DNA from: Trochalopteron elliotii
Taxonomy: Eukaryota > Chordata > Aves > Passeriformes > Leiothrichidae
Assembly (NCBI GenBank): GCA_024734555.1
Contig: JANPWX010000038.1
Location: forward strand, 3,859,586-3,923,585
Direction of reading: 5' to 3'
DNA: 64,000 nt
Shown: one piece after another, positions 1 to 10,435 of the stretch
Layout of the letters: the number at the start of each line of letters is the position of its first letter
Position numbering within the stretch: position 1 is the stretch's first letter
The notes under the pieces: generated by a model
The model's database searches: none
Seen by the model: only the letters and a program-made list of their open reading frames with translations
What the model was told of the DNA's origin: nothing
Made by a program: the position numbers and the translations under genes

Positions 1-3000
1 AGATGAGAAAGGTGCAGAAGGAGCATTGGATGCCCAGCTTAGCAACAGCATTTTTCAACTTTAATCTTTCTTCCAAATGTTTTGCTTTTATTCCAACTAA
101 TTGAACAAATGTCTTAAAATTCACAACACAAACTGAATTTGATTAAATCTAGCTTGGTTCATATGATAAAGCATTGCAGTTAGAATGCAGCTAGAAAAAT
201 ACATTATGCTATGACAAATAAGTACGGTTAACTTCAATAAGAGCTGAGGTAAATTGCTTTTTGCATGAGATGTGCAATTTTACCTCAGTACAGCTTTAAT
301 CAAAGTAAAATATTATAGGACAAGGGAAAAAAAAAACAAACCCTTACAATGTAATGTTTTGTCTACCAACCACTCAGTAACATGTTAGTTTAAGTTGTTA
401 AATAAAGTCTAGGCTACACATTATCTGTCCCCAGATAATGGTATGTAAACAATTAATGCAATATCTGGCTATGAAATAATTTATATAATTTATATTTATA
501 ACAGATCAAAAAAACCCCACAGATGTGTATGCAAATTGTCCATCAGAAGGCTGTCTGGCACCAAAAATTTCACAGAAGAGGGAAGAATGGAAATAAATAC
601 AGGTATTTAAATGGAGTTTGCAATTCACACTTATTATCACAAATATTGTGAGTATTTTCACAGCCACATGAAGAAGAATGTAAATTAAGCATAGAAAATA
701 AATTGGATAAGAAGTATTAACCTTGCATTTGTGGGAAGGAATGTTGCTGTTTTCTCCTCAGTAGTCCATAGTTGATGTTGTGTTATCCATAATTATTAGG
801 TGGGTATTTTGTGGATATAATAGCGCTGCTTCAAATTCCTGCTTAGAGCACATTGCAGCCTACCTTCCCTCTGGGGAGGACCTGCCCTTTTCTGAGGGGG
901 CTAACACTGATGTGCTGCTGCCGTGCCCTGCTTTGCCTGGATGAATGCCTGCTTGTGGCAGAGCAGGATCACCTGCCACCCCTTCCTCACGGTGCCATGG
1001 CTGGAGTTGTACCTTCAGTTAGGACACAGCAGGAAGCGGGGGTAGCATGGTCCAGATGCTGGGAAAAACCTTGATCTTTGATTCCACCTGGGACTACAAC
1101 CCCTGTGGCCAGGATGGAAAGACACTTACAAGCAGCTTCCAACAGAGCCTTAAAAAGATTTCACTCTCCTGTATTTCTGCGTGCCACAGGAATATATTGC
1201 CTAGTATGCAGTATACATGGGAGACACACTCTCCAAGGGGATGCCTGATGATATTAAAAGTGGATGACACACCAGTCACAGCCTTCTCTGTTCACTGCAA
1301 GACTCCTTTGGCTCTCCCACCCTCTCTTTGCAGGTTTCCCCTCAGCTTGCCAGCTGGGCAGCCAGTGTAACTGTAGAGCAGGAAACAGCACTGGAGGGTA
1401 GGAGTCATCAAAGCTTGTGCTGGTGAATCATCAAGCTGCAGGCTTCTGAGACAAAAAAAAACCCCACCTACACATCTGTCTGCCTTGGAGAGAATGTAGG
1501 GAAGTTTTCTGACAGTTCATGATCCATATTGTGCTGACCATAAGCTTCATAACTGCATAGAGAGAACTGAACTCACTGCAAACCTGAGCAGTGGCTGTGC
1601 AAGGATAAGAGGGGCCTGCTGCCTTTGTCACAGTGGTCAGAATAACCCCTTGGCCCCCATCCTGTAATCCAGCTGAGGGAGAGCATGGAAGTTGTGTTTA
1701 AGCCACCAGTTCTGAGAGGATCTGCATGCCGGATGATATAGCAACCTGGAGATCCACCAGGAATGCCTCAAGAGAACTAGTAAGACAGTTCTCACCACCT
1801 TGTCAGCTGAAGTAAGAATAGACTAAAGCAAATGTGTAAAGCCTTGATTATAGTCAAATGTTTGGTAGAGGCAAGATAAGGGTTCATTAGATAGCAGGCA
1901 ATCTGGGCAGTCTAGCACTAAGGACCACATACAGTCATTTCTCAGAGACAGAAAGGATTTGTTGTCTCACCATTCAACATGCTTTTTTACTGAGTATCCC
2001 ACCAAAACCATCTTAATTTGAATTTTATGTGAGAATCTTAGCTTCTGTGAGGCAAGAAAAAGGAGGGACATGACACACTCAAGTGTTTGCAAGTACATAA
2101 CTGTTGTGCAGAGAAACCAATTCTGGGATGATGGAAAGGTGCCATGTGCCCTCAGGCGTCCTTCGGACTCAGTGGAGAGCTCAAGGGACACCTGTGCATG
2201 ACACCCTAACTTTGAGCACCACACTTTCACCTTGAGGCGTAAGGCTGCTTTGGCTGTGGGACAGGGAGCAGAGACGAGAGACAGGCACTTCCTTCCAGGG
2301 CTGCTCCACAGCAGAACAGGTCAGGGTCCCGTGTTGGGAGACTTGTCTAGGCAGAAATTCCAGCTTGGGAATCAGGCATTCTCCTGGTCAGGTAGAGGAA
2401 GGACATGGAGGTTTGAACAAGCTGGTTCCTCTCAGTGCGCACAGAGGTCCTCATGAGCTAATTTAAACCTGGGTTTGCAGCCTTGCCAACAGACTACTGA
2501 ATCTCCTTTATGACTGGCTCTGGAAAGGAAAGGGGAAGGGAAAAGTGACCAACCAGCCCCTTTGTAGAAGTCAGCAAACAGTTCCAGTTGCCTTTTACTG
2601 TCCTCCAAAGTTGTGGGAGCCCTGGAAGCCAAACGCACTCCAGGGGTAGCCTGAGATGAGAGCATAGCCCGTCTGAGAAGGTATGGAAGCACCAAAGGGA
2701 AATACAGACAATTTCTGCTTCAGAAGAGGCTCTCTCTCTGTCCTTTGAGATGGTCCTAGTGCCTCTTCATATGACTGCATGCTTCCTAATTTCACAGGGA
2801 ACCCTGGATCTGTTCTCAGGGGGAAAATGGTTTGGTATAGGCTGAGAGACAACTAGTTTTTCCTGTCTTTCTTCTCCTCTTCCCCTCTTCCCTATGTCCT
2901 CATTCCTGGCACATTGCAAAGCACAGCCCCCGCCTCCTCGTGCCAGAAGCCCAGTACAGAGGGGATACAGCAGCTGCAGGAAAAGCAGGGTCTTCTGCTG

Positions 3001-4197
3001 CTCCCAGGACAGGTTGAGCACTACTGAGTGATCCAGGCCCTGTGGGCATGGTTGACACTCCCTAACCTGGCCATGCCTTATCCTGAGGTAAAAATGCCTT
3101 CTATGCCAAGGGAAGTGTTTTCACACAAGGACTTGGACTCATGCTTTAACAACCCACCTTGCTTCTACTATTTTTGGAGACCATCTAAAGGAGTGAAGCA
3201 TGTGCATCTGACTCCAGCTGAAATTCGACAAATTTCACTTCTTCAGGAAATGTGTCTTTGCAAATACAGGATAATTTTTAATCCACTACATCCACCCATA
3301 TACTGCTCATGTCAAGACCAGGAGGACTTGAGGACAGGCATGAGTGTTCCCTTCTGTGTAGCACCTCCTCTTTCTCCTCAGCTGCCTTCCTTCAGCAAAG
3401 GATCTACCATCTCGGTCTCTTGGGTATCCACCAAACTTTCCTCCTCCATGTTTTCATCTGTGATTTATTCACATCCTTCCTATTAGACCCAGAGATATTT
3501 TTTTTTTCTCTTTCCAGCCCCTTGTTTTATTAGTGCACAAATGTGTTGGTTGTGCAGGGGCCTGCACGTGATGGGATTTAACCGGGAGCATTTCACCCGG
3601 CCAGATCAGAATCTACCTCCTCTTGACTGCACACATATCACTGCCTCAAAATGCAGTATTTCATGTAATTTTGATTCTGACAGTAAAGGCTGCACTGAAC
3701 TCTCATCTGGGCTTGTTAGTGATATATTGACTTAAAATACCCTGCTTTAAGGAAGGCTAGGAAAGCAAAGCAAGAAAAACTCAAATCTCCCACTGAAAGC
3801 CTGTCCTTTCAAGGGAGAGCAAGCAGTTTGTGGAATAGATGCATTTTCAGTCCAAGGGAGACAGATACTGTGTATTTCAACAAAGCCAAAATATTTCTGG
3901 GTTATGTAGTCTTAATAGTTCATGTTTTAGTAAGTGTAGCTAGTGCCACGGTCTGAAGCCACATCGGTATAAACCAGTCACTCACCATGTCTGTTACCAG
4001 GTCCTTGCTGCAGTCTCCAAACAGTTTAAGCTATGCTGGCTGTAAAACAACTTAGAAAAATTTCCCAGCGCAGGCAGGCTTGAAGAAGAAACCAGTTTGT
4101 TGCAATTCGTGTAAGTGAAAAATACATGACATTAAGTTGCTTCCCAGAGGCATGGCTAAATGAATAATGGATAAACAATGTCAGTGACCCCCTTGTC
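1..4197. other. gene-free unique DNA
   Basis: I see no gene, RNA or recognisable mobile element here. The first 850 bases are AT-rich. From about 850 to 3600 the sequence is more mixed and carries several overlapping short open frames on both strands, the longest about 150 codons near 3.03-3.49 kb. None resembles a known protein, and frames of this length occur by chance in such DNA. CpG is rare, as expected for methylated vertebrate DNA. Confidence 0.6.
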
Positions 4198-4223
4198 ACT
4201 GAGGCACAAAACTGAGGCACAAA
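4198..4223. repeat. 13-bp direct tandem duplication
   Basis: The unit ACTGAGGCACAAA occurs twice back to back and runs into an A tract. It looks like a simple replication-slippage duplication. The motif superficially resembles the ACTGAGGC core of MIR SINEs, but the flanks do not continue as MIR. Confidence 0.8.
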
Positions 4224-4813
4224 AAAAGAACAGCAGGCTGAAGGTTTCATTCAGCCTTGTGGGAAACTTCCCAATAGACAGAGTCCCAGACAGAAAGAGA
4301 TATCTGCCACTGCTTTATATGGAGATTACTTTCCCCATGACCACTCACTTCGCTACAAATTTCTTCTGCTCTGTGGATTTACACGCTAAAAATATGTATT
4401 AGGGAAGGAATATAAACTCTCTCTTTGTGGTATCACTGGCTCACATATTGCAGCTCAGCAGTCATGGACAGCATCCAGCATTAACACTCAAAGGGACCTG
4501 CCATATTTATGACTTCTCCAGCCTCACAAAAGCAAGAAAGGCTGGCAGAGAGTGATTGAAGCACAGCTGAATGAAATGCATAGAATAAAGAGGGGGAAAA
4601 TAAAATATTTTTAGATCTGAATTCCTAGAGAAATGAGATCTATGCAATGCAACTTGTCTGGGCAAGGATGTGTGTGTGGCAGGTTGCTCTTTCCACAAAC
4701 CCCACACCATAGTTTGATTCTGCTCAGCTGCTGCCAATGACTTTTGAGATGAGAATGTCAGCAGTCTTGGAGGCAATTCAGTTTGTCCATCATGGATGGA
4801 AACAGATGTTTAT

Positions 4814-4839
4814 GGCTAATAAGCTTATGCTTATTAGCC
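4814..4839. repeat. perfect 11-bp inverted repeat (hairpin)
   Basis: GGCTAATAAGC at 4814-4824 and its exact reverse complement GCTTATTAGCC at 4829-4839 are separated by TTAT. Transcribed or extruded DNA could form an 11-bp stem with a 4-nt loop. A third partial copy, GGCTAATAA, lies in direct orientation at 4849-4857. There is no T tract or gene end that would make it a terminator, and vertebrates do not use such terminators. The arms contain TAAT/ATTA homeodomain cores, so a palindromic binding site is possible, but this is inference. Confidence 0.8.
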
Positions 4840-4857
4840 TTGTGGAAAGGCTAATAA

Positions 4858-6231
4858 ACTCCCCATCATTTGGCATCAGACAGCAAAAAGAGGGTGAAGG
4901 TTTTTGAAACTGCACTTACCTACCCTGTAGCCCACAAAACTTCCCCTCCATGGCTTAAACTGGCTGAAAAATATCTGTGTGTGTGTTTCAAATGCATCTG
5001 CCAGCTTCTCACGGAAAAAAAAAAGAATTTAATGTGCAGACCACCTGGCTACAGTTGCAAAGTCTTATTCTTCTGCCACCTTCTGATTTCTCTAAAACCA
5101 TCTGCAGATACAGGTGCTCCTCTGTGGGGGCAAGGCTGCCATCACCCAGCCTGGGCTTTGCTGATGGCACAGTGTGTGCTGCTGCTTGTGAATTACACCA
5201 GAGCACCTGCAATGTGGAGAGGGTCCTTGAATTTGTAGTATCTGTTCAGGCTTCTGGGTAAGCAGAGAAAGTGAATGTCACCATATCTACAAGCTGGGCA
5301 AAGAGCATTGGGAAGGTTTTCCAAGCTGTGTTCTGCCACACAATGAATGATTTCTTCATTTCACAAACATAACTGGCAAAATTTGCTTTGAGGAGGAGGG
5401 AGAATATAGTCAGACACTGTTTTGCAATATCAACAATTTTATACATATCCAAGTGGAACTGCTTCCATTAAGAAGATCCCCAAATATACTGATTTCTACA
5501 GAAGGCAAAGAAATCCTAATAATGAATGCAATGACATCAAAGACAGCCCATTACCTGTGTTTATAATTAATGTGATCTTTGTTAAGCGGTGATGAGTGGA
5601 TATTTACTGCTTCTTATTGGAAACAATAGTGGCACCTAGGTTGTTGAACCCACATTGGAAGAGAGGGAAAATTGCAAAACAGTGGCAAATATTAAATGCC
5701 TCCATCCAGAGAAAGCTGTGAACATACTGTCTGATGTTCAGAGGTGAAAAAGCACTGACAGTTTCCATTTCATCACTTTTAAAATCAGATCACTTGCTCA
5801 GGTGCTGCTGTGATTGATAATGCCAGTGTTTGCTTCAGAAATGTTCAGGCTCTCACCTCTGTGAAGAATATCCAGGACTAGGAAAGAAGTTTCGGCCTAC
5901 ACTGCATCTGAATGAAGTGGAGCTCACACTGTGGTACTGATTATTTCAGGTCTGTGGAATTGAAGAAAGCTCTCTCTCGCCACACGCAGTATCAGCTCTC
6001 ACTCAAAACCCTCCCAAACAGTAAAAACTTTTGACTTGATTGCAGCCGCTAAAGCAGGATTAAATGGATAACCAGTGTATGAACTGAGATCCCTTTTACT
6101 CTGGAGAGAGCCTCGAGCAATGATTCAAAACTACATGAACTTTCAACTTCAGTTCACTCAGGGCCATGGGGTCTTCAGTTGTAAGCTGTGTCTTTCCAAG
6201 CTTTTTTTCTTTTTCTTTATTTTTGCTACAG
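4858..6231. other. gene-free unique DNA
   Basis: No gene or recognisable repeat is seen. Short open frames on both strands at 4.87-5.45 kb are not similar to any protein family I know. Near 6.0-6.2 kb the sequence leads into a pyrimidine-rich tract, described with the exon-like segment that follows. Confidence 0.55.
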
Positions 6232-6404
6232 GGTTCATTATTTTGCAGAGGATGGGTCTTTCTGCCCTACAGGGATCTGTCTATCACTGCTGACTCTCTG
6301 CATCTTCTCCACATGGAAGAAGTAATTGGATTGTATTTTCTGCACCCGACCAAGACAGCAGGGAAACCCAGAGCTGTAAGCCAGAAAACCAAGCTCTCTA
6401 GAGG
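6232..6404 (+). other. exon-like segment (unconfirmed)
   Basis: A long pyrimidine tract (6201-6226) ends in ACAG at 6228-6231, a good 3' splice site. At 6405 the sequence is a good 5' splice site, GAGG followed by GTAAGG. The 173 bases between are open in one frame for 57 codons, starting GSLFCRGWVF and containing HMEEVIGLYF. I recognise no domain or family. An alternative donor-like GTAAGC lies at 6376. It could be an exon of a long non-coding RNA, a lineage-specific coding exon, or chance. Only the sites and the open frame are visible. Confidence 0.2.
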
Positions 6405-9041
6405 GTAAGGAAATACCTGATGCTCAAGAAATCTAAATGTCTGGGTCTAACTACAAAATCTTTCCTTTTTTTCCATGGAGGAGCTGAGACATGCTGAACT
6501 GCCTTCACCAGACTGCTCAGGAAGGTGAACTCTTCAAGGAGCAGTGAAAAAACATAAACATCCAAATAATCCCTTCAAAAATGGAGGCCAGGGTCATTAA
6601 ATCCTGTGACTATACAAAACAATAAGTATGCTGTGGGATGCCAACTGACATTTCTTAAAGTTACAGTGCAATTACTGCAAAATCCAGTGGCTTTTTTACA
6701 CTGCCAGGGCCTCCATGTGCTACCACATGGCTGATGTATATGATTATGCAAGAGCAACAGCAACACCTCAGCCCAGACACAAAGGCAAAAAAAGAGCCCT
6801 TATTTCATATATTTCCAGATAGCATTGTATATATTATTATTATAATGCTGCAAAATGCTATTTTGTAGTCTTAAACATTGTGCTGTATCTTTTTTTCCTA
6901 CCACCAAAATCCTGACATTATTATATTTGGAGAAAGTGATGGGATTGCCAAGGCTTTATGCTGTTAGTCTTTAAGAGTTTAGTATATTCATTACTTTCCT
7001 TCAAATGAATGCCTTCTTGTCATTGTCAGCCTTCTGCTGTTTGTCCCCCCCCTTCCCCCTACCTCCTTAGATCCAAGCCTAAAAAAGACTCTCTTTGGAG
7101 CTTGATGTGTTGCTTGTAGCTATGTTAGAGAAACTGTACTATTCTGGGAACACTCAGGCTCCTCCAAGCAGCTCTTTCAGCAGTAACACCATGCATGGTT
7201 TTCATCTCTGCCTTAAGAACTTCTATTGGTCTCCTATCAAGCCCCACCAGCCAAATCCCAAGTGCCACAGGGAGGAAACTGCACTACACCAGAATGTCAC
7301 CCCAGAACTTGCACTCATCATCATCATCATCATCATCATCAGGTTTCCCACGCAGGCCCATTTGTGCATTTCTCTTCAAGAAATATTTTATCGACCTTGA
7401 CTGGAATAAAAGCACCGACACAGGGGGAAGACTGTCTGCTATTATTTTCCGCTTATAAAGAACACAAATCTGCATGATGAGCCAAATTCTACTATTGCAA
7501 GAATTATTTGTCACATGAAATAGATAAAACAGCAGAAAGAACCCATTCCTGGAATTTATGAGGAAAAAATTATTTTTCTTTAGAAAAAAACACCACCATT
7601 GTCCCACTCAGCATATTAACATTCACAGTAGTGATGGCAGTTGAAAAAATGTGGGGGAGTATATGATTAAATCAGTATTTCTTAAATAGTTTTGGAGTGT
7701 GCTAGCTGATATTTTGGAGCAATAACAGAGAACGTACAATGTTCTGAGCTGTCAGAGTTTCTGAGGGGGCAGATTCAAAGGTCGTGCGTCACTTAATGCC
7801 TCCCATTCTCCAAATTAATGGGAGAGGAGCAACGGGACAGGGTGTTGTACTTGCAAGTTGGATGAGTTATGATTTGTTTTCTTTTTTCTTTTTTTGAAGA
7901 AAATAAATAATTTAAATGCTCCTGTCATGGAAAACTAAAATTACACAGTACCATACACAGATTTCTTACGAATAATATAAGCTGGTGCATATATGCATGC
8001 AGGTATTTGTGTTGTAATTTAAAACATAACATCTCCGCAAGCTAAACAAGTTTAGGAAACTTCTCTGAGAGAAATTCTTTACCTCAGGAAGAGGATCCAC
8101 GTAAATGAAAATCAATGTGGCAGACAGAAATAGCATTTAAACCTTTACTAGCAAGATATGACACATCAAAGGAGTTAAATTGATCTTCCAGCCTTCTGTC
8201 CCAAATATTACTGCTGCAAGATGAGCAGCCTCCTTTTCTTTATGCTGACAACTACACAATGTTCCTGTCGCCATCAGCGTACATTGCATGCTGTCTTTGC
8301 CACCCCCCTCTCTCCATCGCCAGACATCTGAGCTACAGTCAAAGATTTGGGTTAACAGGAGCAGACTTTTGCTTGGACAGTGATGCTGTGAAATCAGTGA
8401 AACCCAAGAAACGTGGATCCTTAGCTTGTGAGCAGCCACAGACACTGGGATTTCAGTAAGCAGCATGACTGAGGCTAAACTTGGTATCATAACAAAGCGT
8501 GGGTCTAAATGAAAGCTGCCTTAAACTCCCTGGAGATTTGCTGCTTCTACATGAGGACTTGTCAGAGAGTAGCTCTCCTACAGAAACAGCCATACCAAAT
8601 ATAGCGTGCTGGAGTAAATGCAAGAGGCAATGCTGAAAGAACACTGAAGTTGTTTTGCTTTCTTTTTCTTTTTTTTTCCCCTCATGGATACTGTATCTTA
8701 AGGCATTTGTGTGTTTGCCCCTCTAGCTCTGTGATTCCCTCAGATACAACACAGCCATTTTCAGAATCTCCAGGTCTTTCTAAAAGCTGTGTTTTGGAGT
8801 AAGAGACTCCATGGTGTGGCAGCCCCAGAGAAGCTGGTGAGCAAGTTGCTCTCTCAGATGACTGTCAGCCACAAGGAGACCCTGATTATGTCACCTTTTC
8901 TGCTGGTCTGCAGCTGGTCAGTTGCACAGTTAGCTTTGTTTTAGCTGTGTATTCACACAGGCATCAAGGTGCAGCTAAGACAGGAAGCAGCCAGACACAA
9001 TAATACAGACATTTGCCCATTCTACTGCAATGGTGTCTTTT
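6405..9041. other. gene-free unique DNA
   Basis: Apart from the TCA microsatellite, I see no gene or mobile element. The region includes AT-rich stretches (6.78-6.92 and 7.86-8.05 kb) and short chance open frames, among them a 117-codon minus-strand frame at 8.14-8.49 kb with no recognisable similarity. Confidence 0.55.
7315..7341. repeat. (TCA)9 microsatellite
   Basis: Nine perfect copies of TCA. The tract creates apparent poly-His, poly-Ser, poly-Ile and poly-Asp runs in the frames crossing it. These are by-products of the trinucleotide repeat and not evidence of coding. It is likely polymorphic in length. Confidence 0.95.
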
Positions 9042-9152
9042 TATGGAATGGTAGAATGGCTTGGGTTGGGAGGGACCTTAAAGACTATCTGATTCCAACA
9101 CCAAGGGATATCATCTAATTCCATGGGTGGGACACCTTCCACTAGACCATTT
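9042..9152 (-). mobile_element. CR1 LINE 3' end fragment
   Basis: Read on the plus strand, it has the order expected for an inverted avian CR1 3' end: an AATGGTAGAATGG-type tail, then GGTTGGGAGGGACCTTAAAGA, then GGGACACCTTCCACTAGACCA. The element therefore lies on the minus strand and is cut off after about 110 bases, which is the usual 5' truncation of LINE copies. The middle appears to have a short internal duplication, ATCTGATTCCA followed about 24 bases later by ATCTAATTCCA. It has no coding capacity. The family is clear from recalled features, but the subfamily is not. Confidence 0.85.
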
Positions 9153-9449
9153 TCTGGCAATTTCCCTGCTGCCCCTTCCCTCCTGCTCTGTTTGAGATGG
9201 CAGGTGTTCCTCGTGCAGCTGCTGTGACCTGCCAGAAATTTGCAAGCATGTCAAGCTGCAGGACCTGTAAAGACAGCACAGTAGTGACCTTACCTGGAAG
9301 CCTAGGTACATCAAAGCTGAAGGCAAAGCTCTCCTGGTTCACAGAAACCTGGATTTTCATCTGTGGGTTTCAAAGCACAGCAGGCAGTAGCACTTATGGG
9401 ACATTTCATTCTTTGGGCCTTTTTATTCCATACAGTCTTCCTCCTCTGC

Positions 9450-9485
9450 TTTTTTTTTTTTTTTTTTTTTTAATTTTTTTTTTTT
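9450..9485. repeat. T-rich homopolymer tract
   Basis: Twenty-two T residues (9450-9471), AA, then twelve T residues (9474-9485). No retroposed gene sequence could be recognised next to it. It lies about 300 bases beyond the CR1 fragment and is not its tail, since CR1 does not end in poly(A). Confidence 0.9.
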
Positions 9486-10382
9486 AGTTTGGAGTTGCTC
9501 AAACTTCAGCACACAAAGCAGAATGTAGTGAACCCCTTGGATGTCAGTAAAAACCCTTGCTAGAAATGGTTTTGATTGAAGCCTGGCCAGGTCTCACCAG
9601 CCCCAGTCCAACACCCTTTCAGCTCCCCTGAGGAGTGGCCTTGCTGGAAAACTCTGCAAGAGGCTGAGTCTGGTGCAGCTCCATGGCAAGCCAGAATAAA
9701 ACACAGCCACACTCCTGAATTCCCCTCTGGACTGTGAGAGGGATAAGATGTCCCAGCACTTTTGTGTCTGTACAGAGTACATTTCCACACTGCAAACTGT
9801 GGGTCTTGCTTGCCATGGGAGGGACAGAAACTGAGCGATACCTTCCCTAATGACTCATGCTATAACACACCCCTGTGGCTGCCAGAGAGAGGTTAGCCTA
9901 AATAAAAGCTAAGCTTTGTTTAGGACTGCTACAAAATGGAAGATATCCTAGGAGAGTGTGAATGGCTCTGAATGACACCTGAGCCATCTATGGCCACCAG
10001 CCCAGCAGAGATCACCTGACACCTCAAACAGCATCAGCAATCTCATCTATAAGCCCACATCTTTTTGATTTAAAATTGAAGTAATTTTCTGAGTAATGGG
10101 AGTACACTCATGCTTGGAAACAGTAGAACACATAGAATCTTTTCTATTTAAGTGCTAGAAAAAGAAGGGGACAAAGCACCAGGAATTATTGTTTCTTAGC
10201 TGAACTCTTGTAGACTGAGTTTTGATCCAGAGTGTTTTTTTTTTTTTTTTGTGTGACCCAATGGTAAATTTCTGAACAAAGAACTTTATGATACAGAGAC
10301 AAATGTTGTAAGAAGCTTTTAACTCTAGATGTGCTGGAGGTCATTTTGAAAACTTCTGCTATCTTTTCTTTTCTTCTCACAG

Positions 10383-10435
10383 CAGTGCTTGCAAATGGAT
10401 TGAAATCTTCCTCGGGGATTTCTGTAACAAAGTGG
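10383..10435 (+). other. weak exon-like segment (unconfirmed)
   Basis: A strong pyrimidine tract (10361-10380, mostly C and T) ends in CACAG at 10378-10382. The 53 bases that follow are open in two frames and reach a weaker donor, TGG followed by GTAAAA, at 10436. The acceptor is good and the donor mediocre. No protein similarity is recognised, and pyrimidine tracts ending in CAG are common in introns, so a pseudo-exon is the default reading. Confidence 0.12.

Noticed and set aside
3028..3486. 152-codon plus-strand frame
   Set aside because: No recognisable domain and no genomic structure of a gene around it.
3988..4040. Minus-strand exon between TTGTTTTACAG and CATG/GTGAGT
   Set aside because: All three frames contain stops within about 52 bases and no other support exists.
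4454..4476. Possible REST/NRSF silencer element (CTCAGCAGT and GGACAG)
   Set aside because: The half-sites are separated by one base more than the canonical spacing and the left half has three mismatches.
7195..7607. Frames with poly-His, poly-Ser, poly-Ile and poly-Asp runs
   Set aside because: All come from the (TCA)9 microsatellite read in different frames and strands. There is no other sign of coding.
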